From positions 1 to 63,921 of the forward strand of contig CAYIYO010000002.1 in NCBI GenBank assembly GCA_964367715.1: DNA of 63,921 bases, in the 5' to 3' direction. Source of the stretch: CAYIYO01 sp964367715 (GTDB lineage: Bacteria > Chlamydiota > Chlamydiia > Chlamydiales > Criblamydiaceae). The notes under the pieces were generated by a model. It was not told the origin of the DNA. It ran no database searches and saw only the letters and a list, made by a program, of their open reading frames with translations. Within the stretch, counting starts at the first letter, position 1. The number at the start of each line of letters is the position of its first letter. Below, piece by piece: positions 36,065-44,826 of this stretch. Made by a program: the position numbers and the translations under genes.

Positions 36065-37594
36065 TTAAAGAGGACAGCGTAGAGAAAGTTCTTTTCGAAT
36101 CGCTTTAAGGGCTTTTGGAGCGTGGCCTGCTTTTTTGACGATTGCTTCTGCCCGTTGAAGGTGGTCCCAGGCTTTATTGTAGTCGAGACGTTCGGCATAA
36201 ATCATGCAAAGGTAGTACTCGGCGGTGGGATCGTTGGGTCTAAGTTGATGATAACGTTCTAATAATTGAAGGGCTTCCCCAAGACGATGAAGTTGTAGCC
36301 ACGTGATGGCAAGAGAGAAGATTCCGGCTTTAAAATGCGGATGGTTTTTTACAACCTCTTCAAGCCTGTTTTTCTTTTTTAAAATCGATTCCCGGGTTTC
36401 GTCGACGGGAAGGAAGACGGCTTCGATTCCTCCCTTATCAACATCACCCTTTAAATACTCTTCTGCAAGAGTCGTATTGCTGACAAGGTAATCCGGAATA
36501 TGTCCATCCACTTCTTTCATCAGCTTTTCGCCTTTTTCCGTGCTTCCCTCAAGGAGATAGGCGTAACCAAGTAATTCTTTTAAAAGCATGTCATCCTTTA
36601 AATAAGGAAGCGCTTTTTCATACGAAACTTTGGCTTGTGTAAAGTTACCCCTCTGCCAAAAGACGGAGGCCTGGTTGAAGTGCGCCATGCCAATGACTTC
36701 TTTGTTATTGCGTTCTTGCAATGCTTTCACATCGACGCTAAGGTAGACCTCATCATCGAGGTCGATTCCGCGGGCAGTCGTTTCAATATTTATCACTTTG
36801 TCGCCGTCGCGGTAGCGCACGTAGATATGTCCGGGGGGAGTAATGATTTCTAAAGGCAGGTTAAGACGCTGCGCCAGACATAGATAGAGAATAGAGACTC
36901 CCAAACAGACGCCTCGGCGGCAGTCGAGGACAGAAGGAAGAAACGTATAGAGATCGATATCTTTGGCGTATAAAGAGTGGGGAGGGAAACGAAATCCCAG
37001 CTCATGAAAAATAAATGTATTGATGATTTCAATTTTTTTTTCCTCAGAAACATTTTGAGGAAATTTTGCAGAGATTTGTAGCGCCATCAGATCAATCATC
37101 GCTTCGTAGCTTCGAATTTTTCGAATGGCCTCGTCGTCATTGCCCAATTGGCTGATGAAGAGTCCACGGGCAATGTCAATTTCCTCTGGAGGCAACGCAA
37201 GCACTTCTTCTTCTGTCTTTAGAAGACGTCCTTTAAGCTGGCGATTTCCTAGATTATTTCCTAAGTGTTCGATGACCGCTAGCTCAGTATCACCAAGAAC
37301 AATGCAATTTTCTTCTGACTGTTTATTGACGAGTGCAACAACCGCTTCGATAACAGCTGGACTTAATGGTGTGAGATTTCTTCCCTCACCCCCATTCCCC
37401 CCCATCAGTAAAAAGGCGTGTGAAAGGGAGAGCTGCCCTTCCTCTGTTTCGGAATAGAGATGATAGAACGCCAGATGCTGTGCGACAGACTTCATGTCGA
37501 GGCTGTTATAAAGGGTGTGGATTTTTTTGGAAGAGGCGTCGGCAGGAGAGCAGAGACTGAGAAAAGGGAGGATAAATAGGAGTAGACGCTTCAT
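36065..37594 (-). CDS. Exported transglutaminase-like (SirB1-type) protein with TPR repeats
   Basis: The 509-residue protein has a signal peptide (MKRLLLFILPFLSLCSPADA). A SirB1/transglutaminase-like domain covers about residues 140-290, with LDCRRGVCLGVSILYLCLA (Cys225/Cys230) and PPGHIYVRY (His256). TPR-type repeats lie at about 300-500 (AHFNQASVFWQRGNFTQAKVSYEKAL; PNDPTAEYYLCMIYAERLDYNKAWDHLQ). The Cys and His of a transglutaminase-like core are present, so activity is possible. It lies 55 bp downstream of the type III chaperone gene on the same strand. Export here looks Sec-dependent, not type III. Confidence 0.8.
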   Translation of the reverse strand: MKRLLLFILPFLSLCSPADASSKKIHTLYNSLDMKSVAQHLAFYHLYSETEEGQLSLSHAFLLMGGNGGEGRNLTPLSPAVIEAVVALVNKQSEENCIVLGDTELAVIEHLGNNLGNRQLKGRLLKTEEEVLALPPEEIDIARGLFISQLGNDDEAIRKIRSYEAMIDLMALQISAKFPQNVSEEKKIEIINTFIFHELGFRFPPHSLYAKDIDLYTFLPSVLDCRRGVCLGVSILYLCLAQRLNLPLEIITPPGHIYVRYRDGDKVINIETTARGIDLDDEVYLSVDVKALQERNNKEVIGMAHFNQASVFWQRGNFTQAKVSYEKALPYLKDDMLLKELLGYAYLLEGSTEKGEKLMKEVDGHIPDYLVSNTTLAEEYLKGDVDKGGIEAVFLPVDETRESILKKKNRLEEVVKNHPHFKAGIFSLAITWLQLHRLGEALQLLERYHQLRPNDPTAEYYLCMIYAERLDYNKAWDHLQRAEAIVKKAGHAPKALKAIRKELSLRCPL

Positions 37595-37649
37595 TATCTC
37601 AGCATACTCTTTCTCGAATTTTTAATGCCACACAGGGTTTCCTTGAAAT

Positions 37650-38105
37650 CTACGGACGTAACCCGAAGATCCCTCTTCCTCCTACACTTGCCTGACCGGC
37701 GACGGGAGGAATGTCGTTACGAGAGATGGCATCTTGCCAGAGCTTAACTTTTGTGGAGAACGCATTCAGAAATTCTGCAAATCCTCCACTACTCAGTGTT
37801 AAAATCCATAGGCGGTCGTATAAAATTAAAGAATCTATTTGTCGGCTGTAAGCGAAGATGCCGACTCGATTATTCAAGCTATTCGCACGAAGAGCAGCCT
37901 CGAAGATGTCTTCTTTATAGCGCCCAGGCGGCAACGCAGAGATAGTAGAACCAACAATAAGGTACCCCTCTTCTCTATCCGCTTCGAGGTTAATTAAGAT
38001 GTTTCCGTTGATTCTGATGAGGCAGGTGTTGTCTTCGACATGAAGGTTTTCGATCCCTATTTTAGGTCCCAACTCTTCCAACAATTTATCTAACTCAAAG
38101 CTCAT
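37650..38105 (-). CDS. scc1: Type III secretion chaperone (CesT/SycE type, Scc1-like)
   Basis: This is a 151-residue acidic protein with CesT-family layout: an N-terminal helix (MSFELDKLLEELGPKIGI), beta strands (CLIRINGNILINLEAD; GYLIVGSTIS), helix EDIFEAALRANSLNN and strand LWILTLSSG. It overlaps the copN stop by 4 bp. In C. trachomatis the gene next to copN is the chaperone scc1/sycE (CT088). It should bind CopN and control its secretion. Confidence 0.85.
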   Translation of the reverse strand: MSFELDKLLEELGPKIGIENLHVEDNTCLIRINGNILINLEADREEGYLIVGSTISALPPGRYKEDIFEAALRANSLNNRVGIFAYSRQIDSLILYDRLWILTLSSGGFAEFLNAFSTKVKLWQDAISRNDIPPVAGQASVGGRGIFGLRP

Positions 38106-39280
38106 GATTCCTCCTCATCGTCTTCTTCTTCGTCCTCTTCATCCTCCCACTCATCCTCTAAATCTTCTAGCGATTCAATGATTGCAGCATAGAGTTCATC
38201 TCGATGTTGAACAGTTTTGAAAATTTGATTCATCGCCACCTCACGAATCGCATCGCGCATCTGGCTAATCACAATAATTTTTGCGATGATCCATTTATCA
38301 ATTCCCAGCTTCTCCGCCAATAGCAATACTTTATCGGACGTTGGATAGCGCTCGGTCACAAGGCTCATGAAATTTTTAGCCAGTGCTTCAAAACTCAACC
38401 GTTGCGGAAGGACAAGTCCATTTTTACTAAACAGCTTTTCCATCAGCTTCATGCGCAAACGAAAGAAGCGGTAGACGCCTTGAATCGCCTGCAAAGCCCG
38501 CGTTTCTTTAATGAGATTGTGCAACTGTCCCCGCGGAATCGAAGGCCCTTTCGACTTCATATCCGAGCCTAAGGCATGAAATAAAAACTTGATCACCTTT
38601 TGAAGGTCGTTGTAGTTGTAACGCTGAGAAAGCTCATCAAAAAGGTCGTTGGGCTCCCGCGGATTCCCTGTAATATCGCGATATAAGTCCCTTAATGTTG
38701 TGGGAGTTCCTAAAGCTTTTGCCTGGCGCGCAACATCGGCAATGTTACGACCGGCGGCGATTTCTCTGGCAAAGTCCTTCGTGAGGGCTTTTTTAGCGAT
38801 CTTGACCTGCTCATTGAGATCCCCCTCAGTGGTCTGCAGTAAGTACTCGATCGCCTCGTCAGCAAGGGTGACATCCGGATAAAACTCCATCAATTTTCTG
38901 AGGATCTCTTCGGCGGTGTCTTCAGGTTTGATGTTTTCGCGCAGGAGCAACAGCGTTTTTGCTTTCATCTCGGGATTGCGCTTTTCTAGGTCGTTCGCAC
39001 GGCGTTCCATCTGTTCATTGGCTTCAATATTTTGAACTTTTGTTTCGAGCTTTCCCGACTTTTTGACGCGACGAAACTGCGTTTCTTTAGGTTTTTGCGA
39101 TTTTCTAAGGGCAGCAAAGGGATTACCGCGTTCGAGTAGCGATTCTTGAAAGGCCTCTTTAGCGAGAAGTTGCTCGGCTTTCATTTCCTGCAAATCCATT
39201 TTTCCAACATCTTTCATCGCCTTGATGGTGATGTCGTCAAAATGATCCGCATTTTCTGCCGAAATACCACTATAACCCAT
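38102..39280 (-). CDS. copN: Type III secretion gatekeeper (CopN/SctW)
   Basis: The product is about 392 residues. I prefer the ATG at 39280 (MGYSG) because AAGG lies 7 bases upstream; the ATG at 39286 would leave only one base after that motif. It has a disordered secretion-signal-like N-terminus, an HrpJ/SctW domain (about 70-260) and a TyeA-like C-terminal domain (about 270-375). It ends in an extreme Asp/Glu tract (EDEWEDEEDEEEDDEEES-like), which I do not remember from Chlamydia CopN. Gatekeepers hold back effectors until host contact. Position between sctV and scc1 confirms the call. Confidence 0.88.
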   Translation of the reverse strand: MGYSGISAENADHFDDITIKAMKDVGKMDLQEMKAEQLLAKEAFQESLLERGNPFAALRKSQKPKETQFRRVKKSGKLETKVQNIEANEQMERRANDLEKRNPEMKAKTLLLLRENIKPEDTAEEILRKLMEFYPDVTLADEAIEYLLQTTEGDLNEQVKIAKKALTKDFAREIAAGRNIADVARQAKALGTPTTLRDLYRDITGNPREPNDLFDELSQRYNYNDLQKVIKFLFHALGSDMKSKGPSIPRGQLHNLIKETRALQAIQGVYRFFRLRMKLMEKLFSKNGLVLPQRLSFEALAKNFMSLVTERYPTSDKVLLLAEKLGIDKWIIAKIIVISQMRDAIREVAMNQIFKTVQHRDELYAAIIESLEDLEDEWEDEEDEEEDDEEES

Positions 39281-39314
39281 AAACATACCTTACGGTTATG
39301 TAAAAAGGCCGTCA

Positions 39315-41519
39315 CTATGAGATCTGAATACGTCCTAAAGGTTGTATTCGGATTTCCGGTATAATCTCCTGGTAGGAGACCACTGAGATGTCGGTGAATT
39401 CCATTTCAATAAGCTTTCGTACAAAGCGTCGAACGTCGATAGCGGTGAGAACGACCGGAGGCTGTCCACCCGGAGGGGGCGGGGCAACGGTGCTTCTTAC
39501 TCCTTGTAAAATTAACTGAACAGAGTCGGGATCAAGGGCAAGATACGATCCTGCCGAAGTTTGTTTGATTGCTCCGCGGACCATGTCTTCGATTTCCGGA
39601 TCCAAAATATAAACGGATAAGACGGATTGTCCCTGGGAATACTTGTAGCTAATGTAGCGTTTTAATGAGGCGCGGATATATTCGGTCAAAAGAACGGTAT
39701 CTTTTTCTGTCTGCGCCCATTCTGCTAGCGCTTCCATGATCGATCTTAAATCTTTAATTGACACCTGTTCTTGAATCAACCGCTTGAAAATATCGGTCAT
39801 CTTCTGCAAAGGAATTAAACGGGTGACCTCTTTAATCAGGTCAGGAAAAGATTTTTCCATGAACTCCAGCATGGACTTCACTTCTTGAATCCCGACAAAA
39901 TCATTAGCATAGTGACGGAAGAAGTAGGAAAGGTGAAGAATCATGACTTCTAACGCACCCCAATACTTAATTCCTGCCTTGTCGAGAAGCTCGCTATGTT
40001 TATCTTCTACCCACAAGGAAGGCAGTCCTAACGAATTTTTATAAGTTGAAAAAGGAAGGTTATAACGATTTAAATTCTCTTCCGACTCATTCGTCAATAC
40101 ATATCCCTGCAAAACCTTTCCTCGCACAATCGGCACCTCATTAAGGTGAATCGCATACTCGTCAAGCTCAAGAATAGGGGAATCCGTTCTGACGTGCACG
40201 CCAGGAAAACGCACACCAAGGTCTGCATACAATGCCTGGCGCATACGAGGAATCATAATATCAATAAAGCTCGCCCCACGCACTTTCTGCGCCTCTCTAA
40301 TCTGCTCACTAAGATTTCCCCCAGACTCCAAAATAACGGGCAAGGTCAGCGCATAGCTGTCAACTCCACCGCCTGAAATGACTTTATGTTCGGGAATACT
40401 TGTCGAAACAGGTCCGCCGGCTCCTGGCTTAGAAGACGCCAATGTACTCCCACCGGAACTCATCATCCCACCAGGCGTTATCCCATCCTCTTTATTTTTT
40501 TGTTCTGTCGCCCATAACGCATATCCCATCAACCCAACAGAAGCAGAAAGGATCAGGAAAGGTGCCTTAGGAAATCCAGGAATCGCAGCCATCCCCATCA
40601 AAAATCCGGCTGCAATCATCAACGCTTTTGGCTGTTTCATGATCTGGCTTGAGATCTCAGACCCTAAATTCGTGTCCACTCCATCGGACGAACTTACACG
40701 CGTTGTGACAATACCGGCAGTAACAGAAATTAAAAGAGCAGGAATTTGTGAAACAAGGCCGTCACCAATAGAAAGGATAGAATATGTTCTAACCGCTGTC
40801 ATCGCTTCCATATTATTGAGGGCCATCCCGATGATCATCCCTCCAATCAAGTTGATTAAGGTGATGACAACGCTAGCAATCGCATCCCCCTTAACGAACT
40901 TCATCGCTCCATCCATCGCTCCATAGAGCTGACTTTCTTTTTGGATATTTAACCGGCGCTCACGGGCTTGGTTGGAATCGATGATTCCTGCACGCATATC
41001 CGCATCGATACTCATCTGCTTACCAGGCATCGCATCCAAAGTAAAACGAGCAGCCACCTCAGCAACACGCTCCGCCCCTTTAGTGATAACGATAAACTGA
41101 ACCAAGGTGATAATTAAGAAGATCACACCCCCGACGACGAAGTTACCGCCGACGACGAAGTCACCGAATTGATGGATGATATCCCCTGCATCCGCTTTTA
41201 ACAAAATCTGTCGCGTGGAGGCAATATTAAGTCCCAAACGATAAAGGGTAGTAATCAATAGCAAAGAAGGAAAGATGGACAAATGCAATGCACTAGGAAT
41301 GTACAAACCAACCATCAACAACGAAACAGAAGCTGTCAAGTTAATTGCGATCAAGTAGTCGATGACATGGGGCGGAAGGGGGATGATAATCATCCCCAAC
41401 ACAGAAATAATAATCAACGCCAAGGCGACATCACTACCACGGGAAATCACTCCCATCGATGTCTGTCCACCAAGGCGCGCGCTGATGCCATCAAGAATTT
41501 TTCTTAGCGTTCCAAACAT
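39315..41519 (-). CDS. sctV: Type III secretion export gate protein SctV (CdsV)
   Basis: This 734-residue FlhA/SctV-family protein has about eight N-terminal membrane helices (residues 25-340). Family motifs are LSIFPSLLLITTLYRLGLNI and the segment starting ERVAEVAARFTLDAMPGKQM. A C-terminal cytoplasmic ring domain (about 390-734) docks chaperone-effector complexes. It starts 14 bp after sctU with AAAGGAA upstream. The sctU-sctV-copN-scc1 order matches Chlamydia. Confidence 0.96.
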   Translation of the reverse strand: MFGTLRKILDGISARLGGQTSMGVISRGSDVALALIIISVLGMIIIPLPPHVIDYLIAINLTASVSLLMVGLYIPSALHLSIFPSLLLITTLYRLGLNIASTRQILLKADAGDIIHQFGDFVVGGNFVVGGVIFLIITLVQFIVITKGAERVAEVAARFTLDAMPGKQMSIDADMRAGIIDSNQARERRLNIQKESQLYGAMDGAMKFVKGDAIASVVITLINLIGGMIIGMALNNMEAMTAVRTYSILSIGDGLVSQIPALLISVTAGIVTTRVSSSDGVDTNLGSEISSQIMKQPKALMIAAGFLMGMAAIPGFPKAPFLILSASVGLMGYALWATEQKNKEDGITPGGMMSSGGSTLASSKPGAGGPVSTSIPEHKVISGGGVDSYALTLPVILESGGNLSEQIREAQKVRGASFIDIMIPRMRQALYADLGVRFPGVHVRTDSPILELDEYAIHLNEVPIVRGKVLQGYVLTNESEENLNRYNLPFSTYKNSLGLPSLWVEDKHSELLDKAGIKYWGALEVMILHLSYFFRHYANDFVGIQEVKSMLEFMEKSFPDLIKEVTRLIPLQKMTDIFKRLIQEQVSIKDLRSIMEALAEWAQTEKDTVLLTEYIRASLKRYISYKYSQGQSVLSVYILDPEIEDMVRGAIKQTSAGSYLALDPDSVQLILQGVRSTVAPPPPGGQPPVVLTAIDVRRFVRKLIEMEFTDISVVSYQEIIPEIRIQPLGRIQIS

Positions 41520-41533
41520 CCGTTCAATTTCCT

Positions 41534-42607
41534 TTACACATCAATCGTTTCGTCTTCATTTTCAACTTGATTAAGCGATGCAATCCATCTTAAGATTTCT
41601 GCAATCGCCTCATACGTCTCTTCCGGTACAAACTCGTATAAGTCCCCATTCTCCCATAATGTGTGCGCTAATGCAATATTTCTGATGATAGGAATGTCAT
41701 ATTTTTCTGCCATGGCAATCATCCGCTCCGCCATTATCCCGTCTCCCATCGCCAAAATATAGGGGGCGGCATCCATATCTCGTTCATAACCAATGGCTAT
41801 CGCTAAGTGGGTTGGATTTGTCACCAAGGCCTGGGAATTTTTTATCCCGCCCATCGGACCCTCTTGATAGGCGATCTCTTGCGCCAATTGTCGGCGTTTT
41901 CCCTTAATTTGAGGGTCACCTTCCGTATTTTTATACTCTTGTTTGACCTCAAACTTCTCCATTTTCATCTCGTTAGCGAAATTATACTTTTGGAAAACGA
42001 AGTCCACCACAGCAATTCCAATGAAAAAGATCCCCACTTTAATGACGACCTGCATCAAAAACACATAATAGACGTGAAGTCCAGTTTCAATGTCTTTGTC
42101 CACAAGCTGTATCAATACAGGCAACGAGCTATACATGATCTGGTAAATAAGAATCGATGCAACAGTGATTTTGAAAACAGATTTAGCCAGCTCAAAAAGC
42201 GTCTTCATCTTAAATTTTGCTTTTAAATTTTGTATCGGATCAAACTTTTTAGGATCGAATTTAAAGACTTCGGTCGCAAAGGTAGGTCCTACAGACAAAA
42301 AATTGATGGTCACTCCGATAAAAGAAACGAGAAGCATGACAGGGATAGAGCAAAGGAAGATGACAATTGCCGCCTCATAAAACATTCCAGGCAGGTAGAT
42401 AAGGATGTCTCCTTTAGAGATGGCGGTAAATGTAAGGATTAAATAGGCGCTGATTTTGTTATAAAGGAAACCCATCATTGCTAAGGTTGCCCAAATAGAA
42501 ATGATAAACGTAAATGCTGACGGAAGGTCTTGGGATTTAGCAACTTGCCCCTTTTTTCGCGCATCCTTAAGCTTCTTTGAGGTCGCTTTTTCTGATTTCT
42601 CAGCCAT
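41534..42607 (-). CDS. sctU: Type III secretion switch protein SctU (CdsU)
   Basis: The 357-residue FlhB/SctU-family protein has four membrane helices in the N-terminal half and a cytoplasmic C-terminal domain. The autocleavage motif NPTH is intact at residues 264-267, within ALVTNPTHLAIAIGYERD. SctU switches substrate specificity after needle assembly by self-cleavage between N and P. It is the first gene of the type III block, with a TATAAT upstream at 42669-42674 (reverse strand). Confidence 0.96.
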   Translation of the reverse strand: MAEKSEKATSKKLKDARKKGQVAKSQDLPSAFTFIISIWATLAMMGFLYNKISAYLILTFTAISKGDILIYLPGMFYEAAIVIFLCSIPVMLLVSFIGVTINFLSVGPTFATEVFKFDPKKFDPIQNLKAKFKMKTLFELAKSVFKITVASILIYQIMYSSLPVLIQLVDKDIETGLHVYYVFLMQVVIKVGIFFIGIAVVDFVFQKYNFANEMKMEKFEVKQEYKNTEGDPQIKGKRRQLAQEIAYQEGPMGGIKNSQALVTNPTHLAIAIGYERDMDAAPYILAMGDGIMAERMIAMAEKYDIPIIRNIALAHTLWENGDLYEFVPEETYEAIAEILRWIASLNQVENEDETIDV

Positions 42608-42668
42608 ATAATAATTCCTTGAAAAAAAGGCAGAATTAACAGATTCTTAATAGAATTTTGAAGATCCC

Positions 42669-42720
42669 ATTATATATAAAAGGATGGTTACCTACTTGTC
42701 CTTAATATAATTATAGAGGA
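42669..42720 (-). promoter_or_regulatory. Candidate promoter of the type III secretion block
   Basis: On the minus strand a perfect TATAAT occupies 42674-42669, about 60 bases before the sctU ATG. The corresponding -35 region has no clear TTGACA, so the promoter call rests on the -10 box alone. This lies within the 463-bp sctU-ychF divergent spacer. Confidence 0.35.
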
Positions 42721-42787
42721 GAAAATTCGCCGTTGTCAAGAAAAATATCGAAAACTCACTTTGTAAAATCGGCGCGATATATATACC

Positions 42788-42941
42788 GCTCGTGATTCAA
42801 AATTTGGTTTTTCGGCTGCGTCAAAGCCCCGCGGTTGGCACATCGTAAGTGGGTTCATATTGTTAATATTGACCCACTTACGATGTGCCAACCGCGGGAG
42901 CTTTCACGTGGCCCAAAAATCAAATTTTGAACCACGAACGG
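42788..42941. repeat. Long near-perfect palindrome (family 1, copy A)
   Basis: A 154-bp imperfect palindrome has perfect 26-bp inner arms at 42828-42853 and 42873-42898, a 19-bp AT-rich loop and diverged outer arms of about 40 bp. The outer ends (CGTGATTCAAAATTTG and CAAATTTTGAACCACG) are shared with fragments at 23.65 kb and 63.9 kb. The flank TATACACAAGTGAAATCAAG is shared with the 62.5-kb copy. It sits between the divergent sctU and ychF genes. No open frame is present, so it is a non-autonomous element of unknown mobility. Confidence 0.85.
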
Positions 42942-43070
42942 TATACACAAGTGAAATCAAGAATTGGCTTGTGTATACACTTCTCACCAGGTTCTCTTTG
43001 GAAAAAAAGATATCAAAATAACCTTAAAATGTGAATAATATCATCTTTTCTATAAGGAGTTTTATACACG

Positions 43071-44168
43071 ATGTCTTCTAATCTATCTTGCGCTATTGTC
43101 GGCCTTCCCAATGTTGGAAAATCCACTCTTTTTAAAGCACTTACCGCCGTCTCCGCAGAAGTCGCTAACTATCCCTTCTGTACCATCGATCCGAACGTCG
43201 GAGTTGTCGAAGTGAGTGATCCTCGCCTTCAAATATTATCAGACATCTCAGGAAGCAAACGCCTCCTTTATGCAGTGACTCAGTTCGTCGATATCGCCGG
43301 CTTAGTCGAAGGCGCCTCCAAAGGCGAAGGTCTCGGCAATAAATTTTTAGCCAACATCCGAGAAACGGATGCCCTTGCACAAGTCGTGCGCTGCTTCGAC
43401 TCCAACGATGTCATTCACGTCGCAGGAAGTGTCGACCCTATCCGCGATATCGAAATCATCAATACCGAACTCTGCCTTGCCGATATTCAAATGGCAGAAA
43501 ATGTCATCCCAAAAGTAGAAAAACAAGCGAAACAGTCCAAAGAGCTGAGCGAGGCCGTCCTCCTATTGAAGCGCATTCAAGCCCACCTCAACGAAGGCCA
43601 CCCCGTTAGAACGCTTGCCCTTACCGACGAAGAGCGCGACCTTCTCAAGCCTTATCCCTTCCTCACCGCTAAACCCATTATCTACGTCGCAAACGTTTCC
43701 GAAGACGACCTCCCTTCAATGGAAAATGCCTATGTCCAACGCGTCCGCGACTACGCTGCAAAAGAAGGGGCACAATGTCTCTCCATCTGCGCTAAATTGG
43801 AAGACGAAATCGCTCAACTACCAAAAGAAGAAAGAACCGAATTTTTACAAAGTTTAGGTCTCGAAGAATCCGGTCTTCAACGCCTAACAAAAGCCGTATT
43901 TTCTATGCTCGGTCTCATTACATTCCTCACCACAGGAGAAATAGAAACACGCGCATGGACAGTTCGCAAAGGCGCAAAAGCTCCTGAAGCCGCAGGAAAA
44001 ATCCACACAGACATCCAAAAAGGTTTCATCCGCGCCGAAGTTGTCAGCTACGACGACATGGTCAAATATAATGGTCGCGTCGGCGCCCGTGAAGCCGGCA
44101 GAGCCCGCGCTGAAGGAAAAGAATACATTGTCCACGACGGTGACGTGATCCTCTTCATGCATAACTAA
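43071..44168 (+). CDS. ychF: Ribosome-binding GTPase/ATPase YchF
   Basis: This 365-residue YchF/OLA1 protein has G1 GLPNVGKSTLFKAL, switch motif YPFCTIDPNVG, G3 DIAGLVEGASKGEGLGN, the altered G4 NVSE that gives ATP preference, and a C-terminal TGS domain. It binds ribosomes and affects stress responses. AAGGAG at 43054-43059 is the ribosome-binding site. It lies next to the type III block, as in Chlamydia (CT092). Confidence 0.97.
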   Translation: MSSNLSCAIVGLPNVGKSTLFKALTAVSAEVANYPFCTIDPNVGVVEVSDPRLQILSDISGSKRLLYAVTQFVDIAGLVEGASKGEGLGNKFLANIRETDALAQVVRCFDSNDVIHVAGSVDPIRDIEIINTELCLADIQMAENVIPKVEKQAKQSKELSEAVLLLKRIQAHLNEGHPVRTLALTDEERDLLKPYPFLTAKPIIYVANVSEDDLPSMENAYVQRVRDYAAKEGAQCLSICAKLEDEIAQLPKEERTEFLQSLGLEESGLQRLTKAVFSMLGLITFLTTGEIETRAWTVRKGAKAPEAAGKIHTDIQKGFIRAEVVSYDDMVKYNGRVGAREAGRARAEGKEYIVHDGDVILFMHN

Positions 44169-44397
44169 AAATTTTTCTATCACAGATCCCAAAGAGTCCA
44201 CAAAGGGGCTTTGTGAGTTTCGATAGCACTCAACTGAATTCAAAAAGCCAATTTTTGAATTCACTTGAGTATAAATTCAGTTGAGTATAATTCCTCACAT
44301 TCATAACCTGTAATAAGAGTCTCTCCATCGTCTCCTCTCTGTGAGCTCTGTGGTAGTAAAAATCGAAGAGCAGACGAACAGTGAAGGGCTCTGACCA
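44169..44397. repeat. Spacer with hairpin, palindrome-end fragment and short repeat
   Basis: This spacer holds three things and no gene. A perfect hairpin CACAAAG-GGG-CTTTGTG (44199-44215) could terminate ychF weakly. A fragment of palindrome family 1 lies at 44228-44286: the end AAGCCAATTTTTGAATTCAC matches 62668-62687 and nested inverted repeats surround it. A copy of the short repeat CTCTCTGTGAGCTCTGTGGT starts at 44335. A minus-strand open frame here (44230-44445) is made of this repeat DNA. Confidence 0.65.
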
Positions 44398-44826
44398 ATG
44401 CATCAAATGCCTCTTGAATCTTCTTTTGGAATCATTCCTTTTCAAATAATCAACGACTCTCTACATGTTTTACTAATCAAGCTCTGCTCCGGTAACCACT
44501 GGTCCTTTCCCAAAGGCCATCAAGAACCAAACGAAAGTCCATTAGAAACAGCACAGCGCGAACTAAAAGAAGAAACCGCTTTAGTGATCGCTTCTTTTAT
44601 TGATCTCCCCCCCTTTGTTGAAAATTATTTCATTGAAAAAAAAGAGGGGAAGGTACAAAAAACTGTCACCTATTTTCCCGCATTTGTCGAAGGAGTTCTC
44701 TCTATCCAAACAGAAGAAGTTCTCGACTACCAATGGACCCCTTTAGAAAAAGCGGAAGCTCTTGCTTCCTATCCAGAAACGCAAAAAATCTGTCGGCAAC
44801 TTCTTCAACTCTTACCTAAAGGATGA
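44398..44826 (+). CDS. Nudix hydrolase
   Basis: The 142-residue protein has a Nudix box at residues 40-62 (G40, E46, R54-E55, E58-E59). The usual Gly near the box end is Ala (EETAL), a tolerated change. Nudix enzymes cleave nucleoside diphosphate derivatives; the small size suits a (di)nucleoside polyphosphate or oxidised nucleotide hydrolase, but the substrate cannot be told. It overlaps the next gene by 4 bp, suggesting coupled phosphate-ester cleaning functions. Confidence 0.9.
   Translation: MHQMPLESSFGIIPFQIINDSLHVLLIKLCSGNHWSFPKGHQEPNESPLETAQRELKEETALVIASFIDLPPFVENYFIEKKEGKVQKTVTYFPAFVEGVLSIQTEEVLDYQWTPLEKAEALASYPETQKICRQLLQLLPKG

Noticed and set aside
40378..40926. 182-residue plus-strand open frame antisense to sctV
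   Set aside because: Shadow of the conserved sctV reading frame; the real gene has strong family motifs.
42608..43070. tRNA or other structured RNA in the sctU-ychF spacer
   Set aside because: The strong structure is a simple long palindrome with no cloverleaf or conserved RNA elements.
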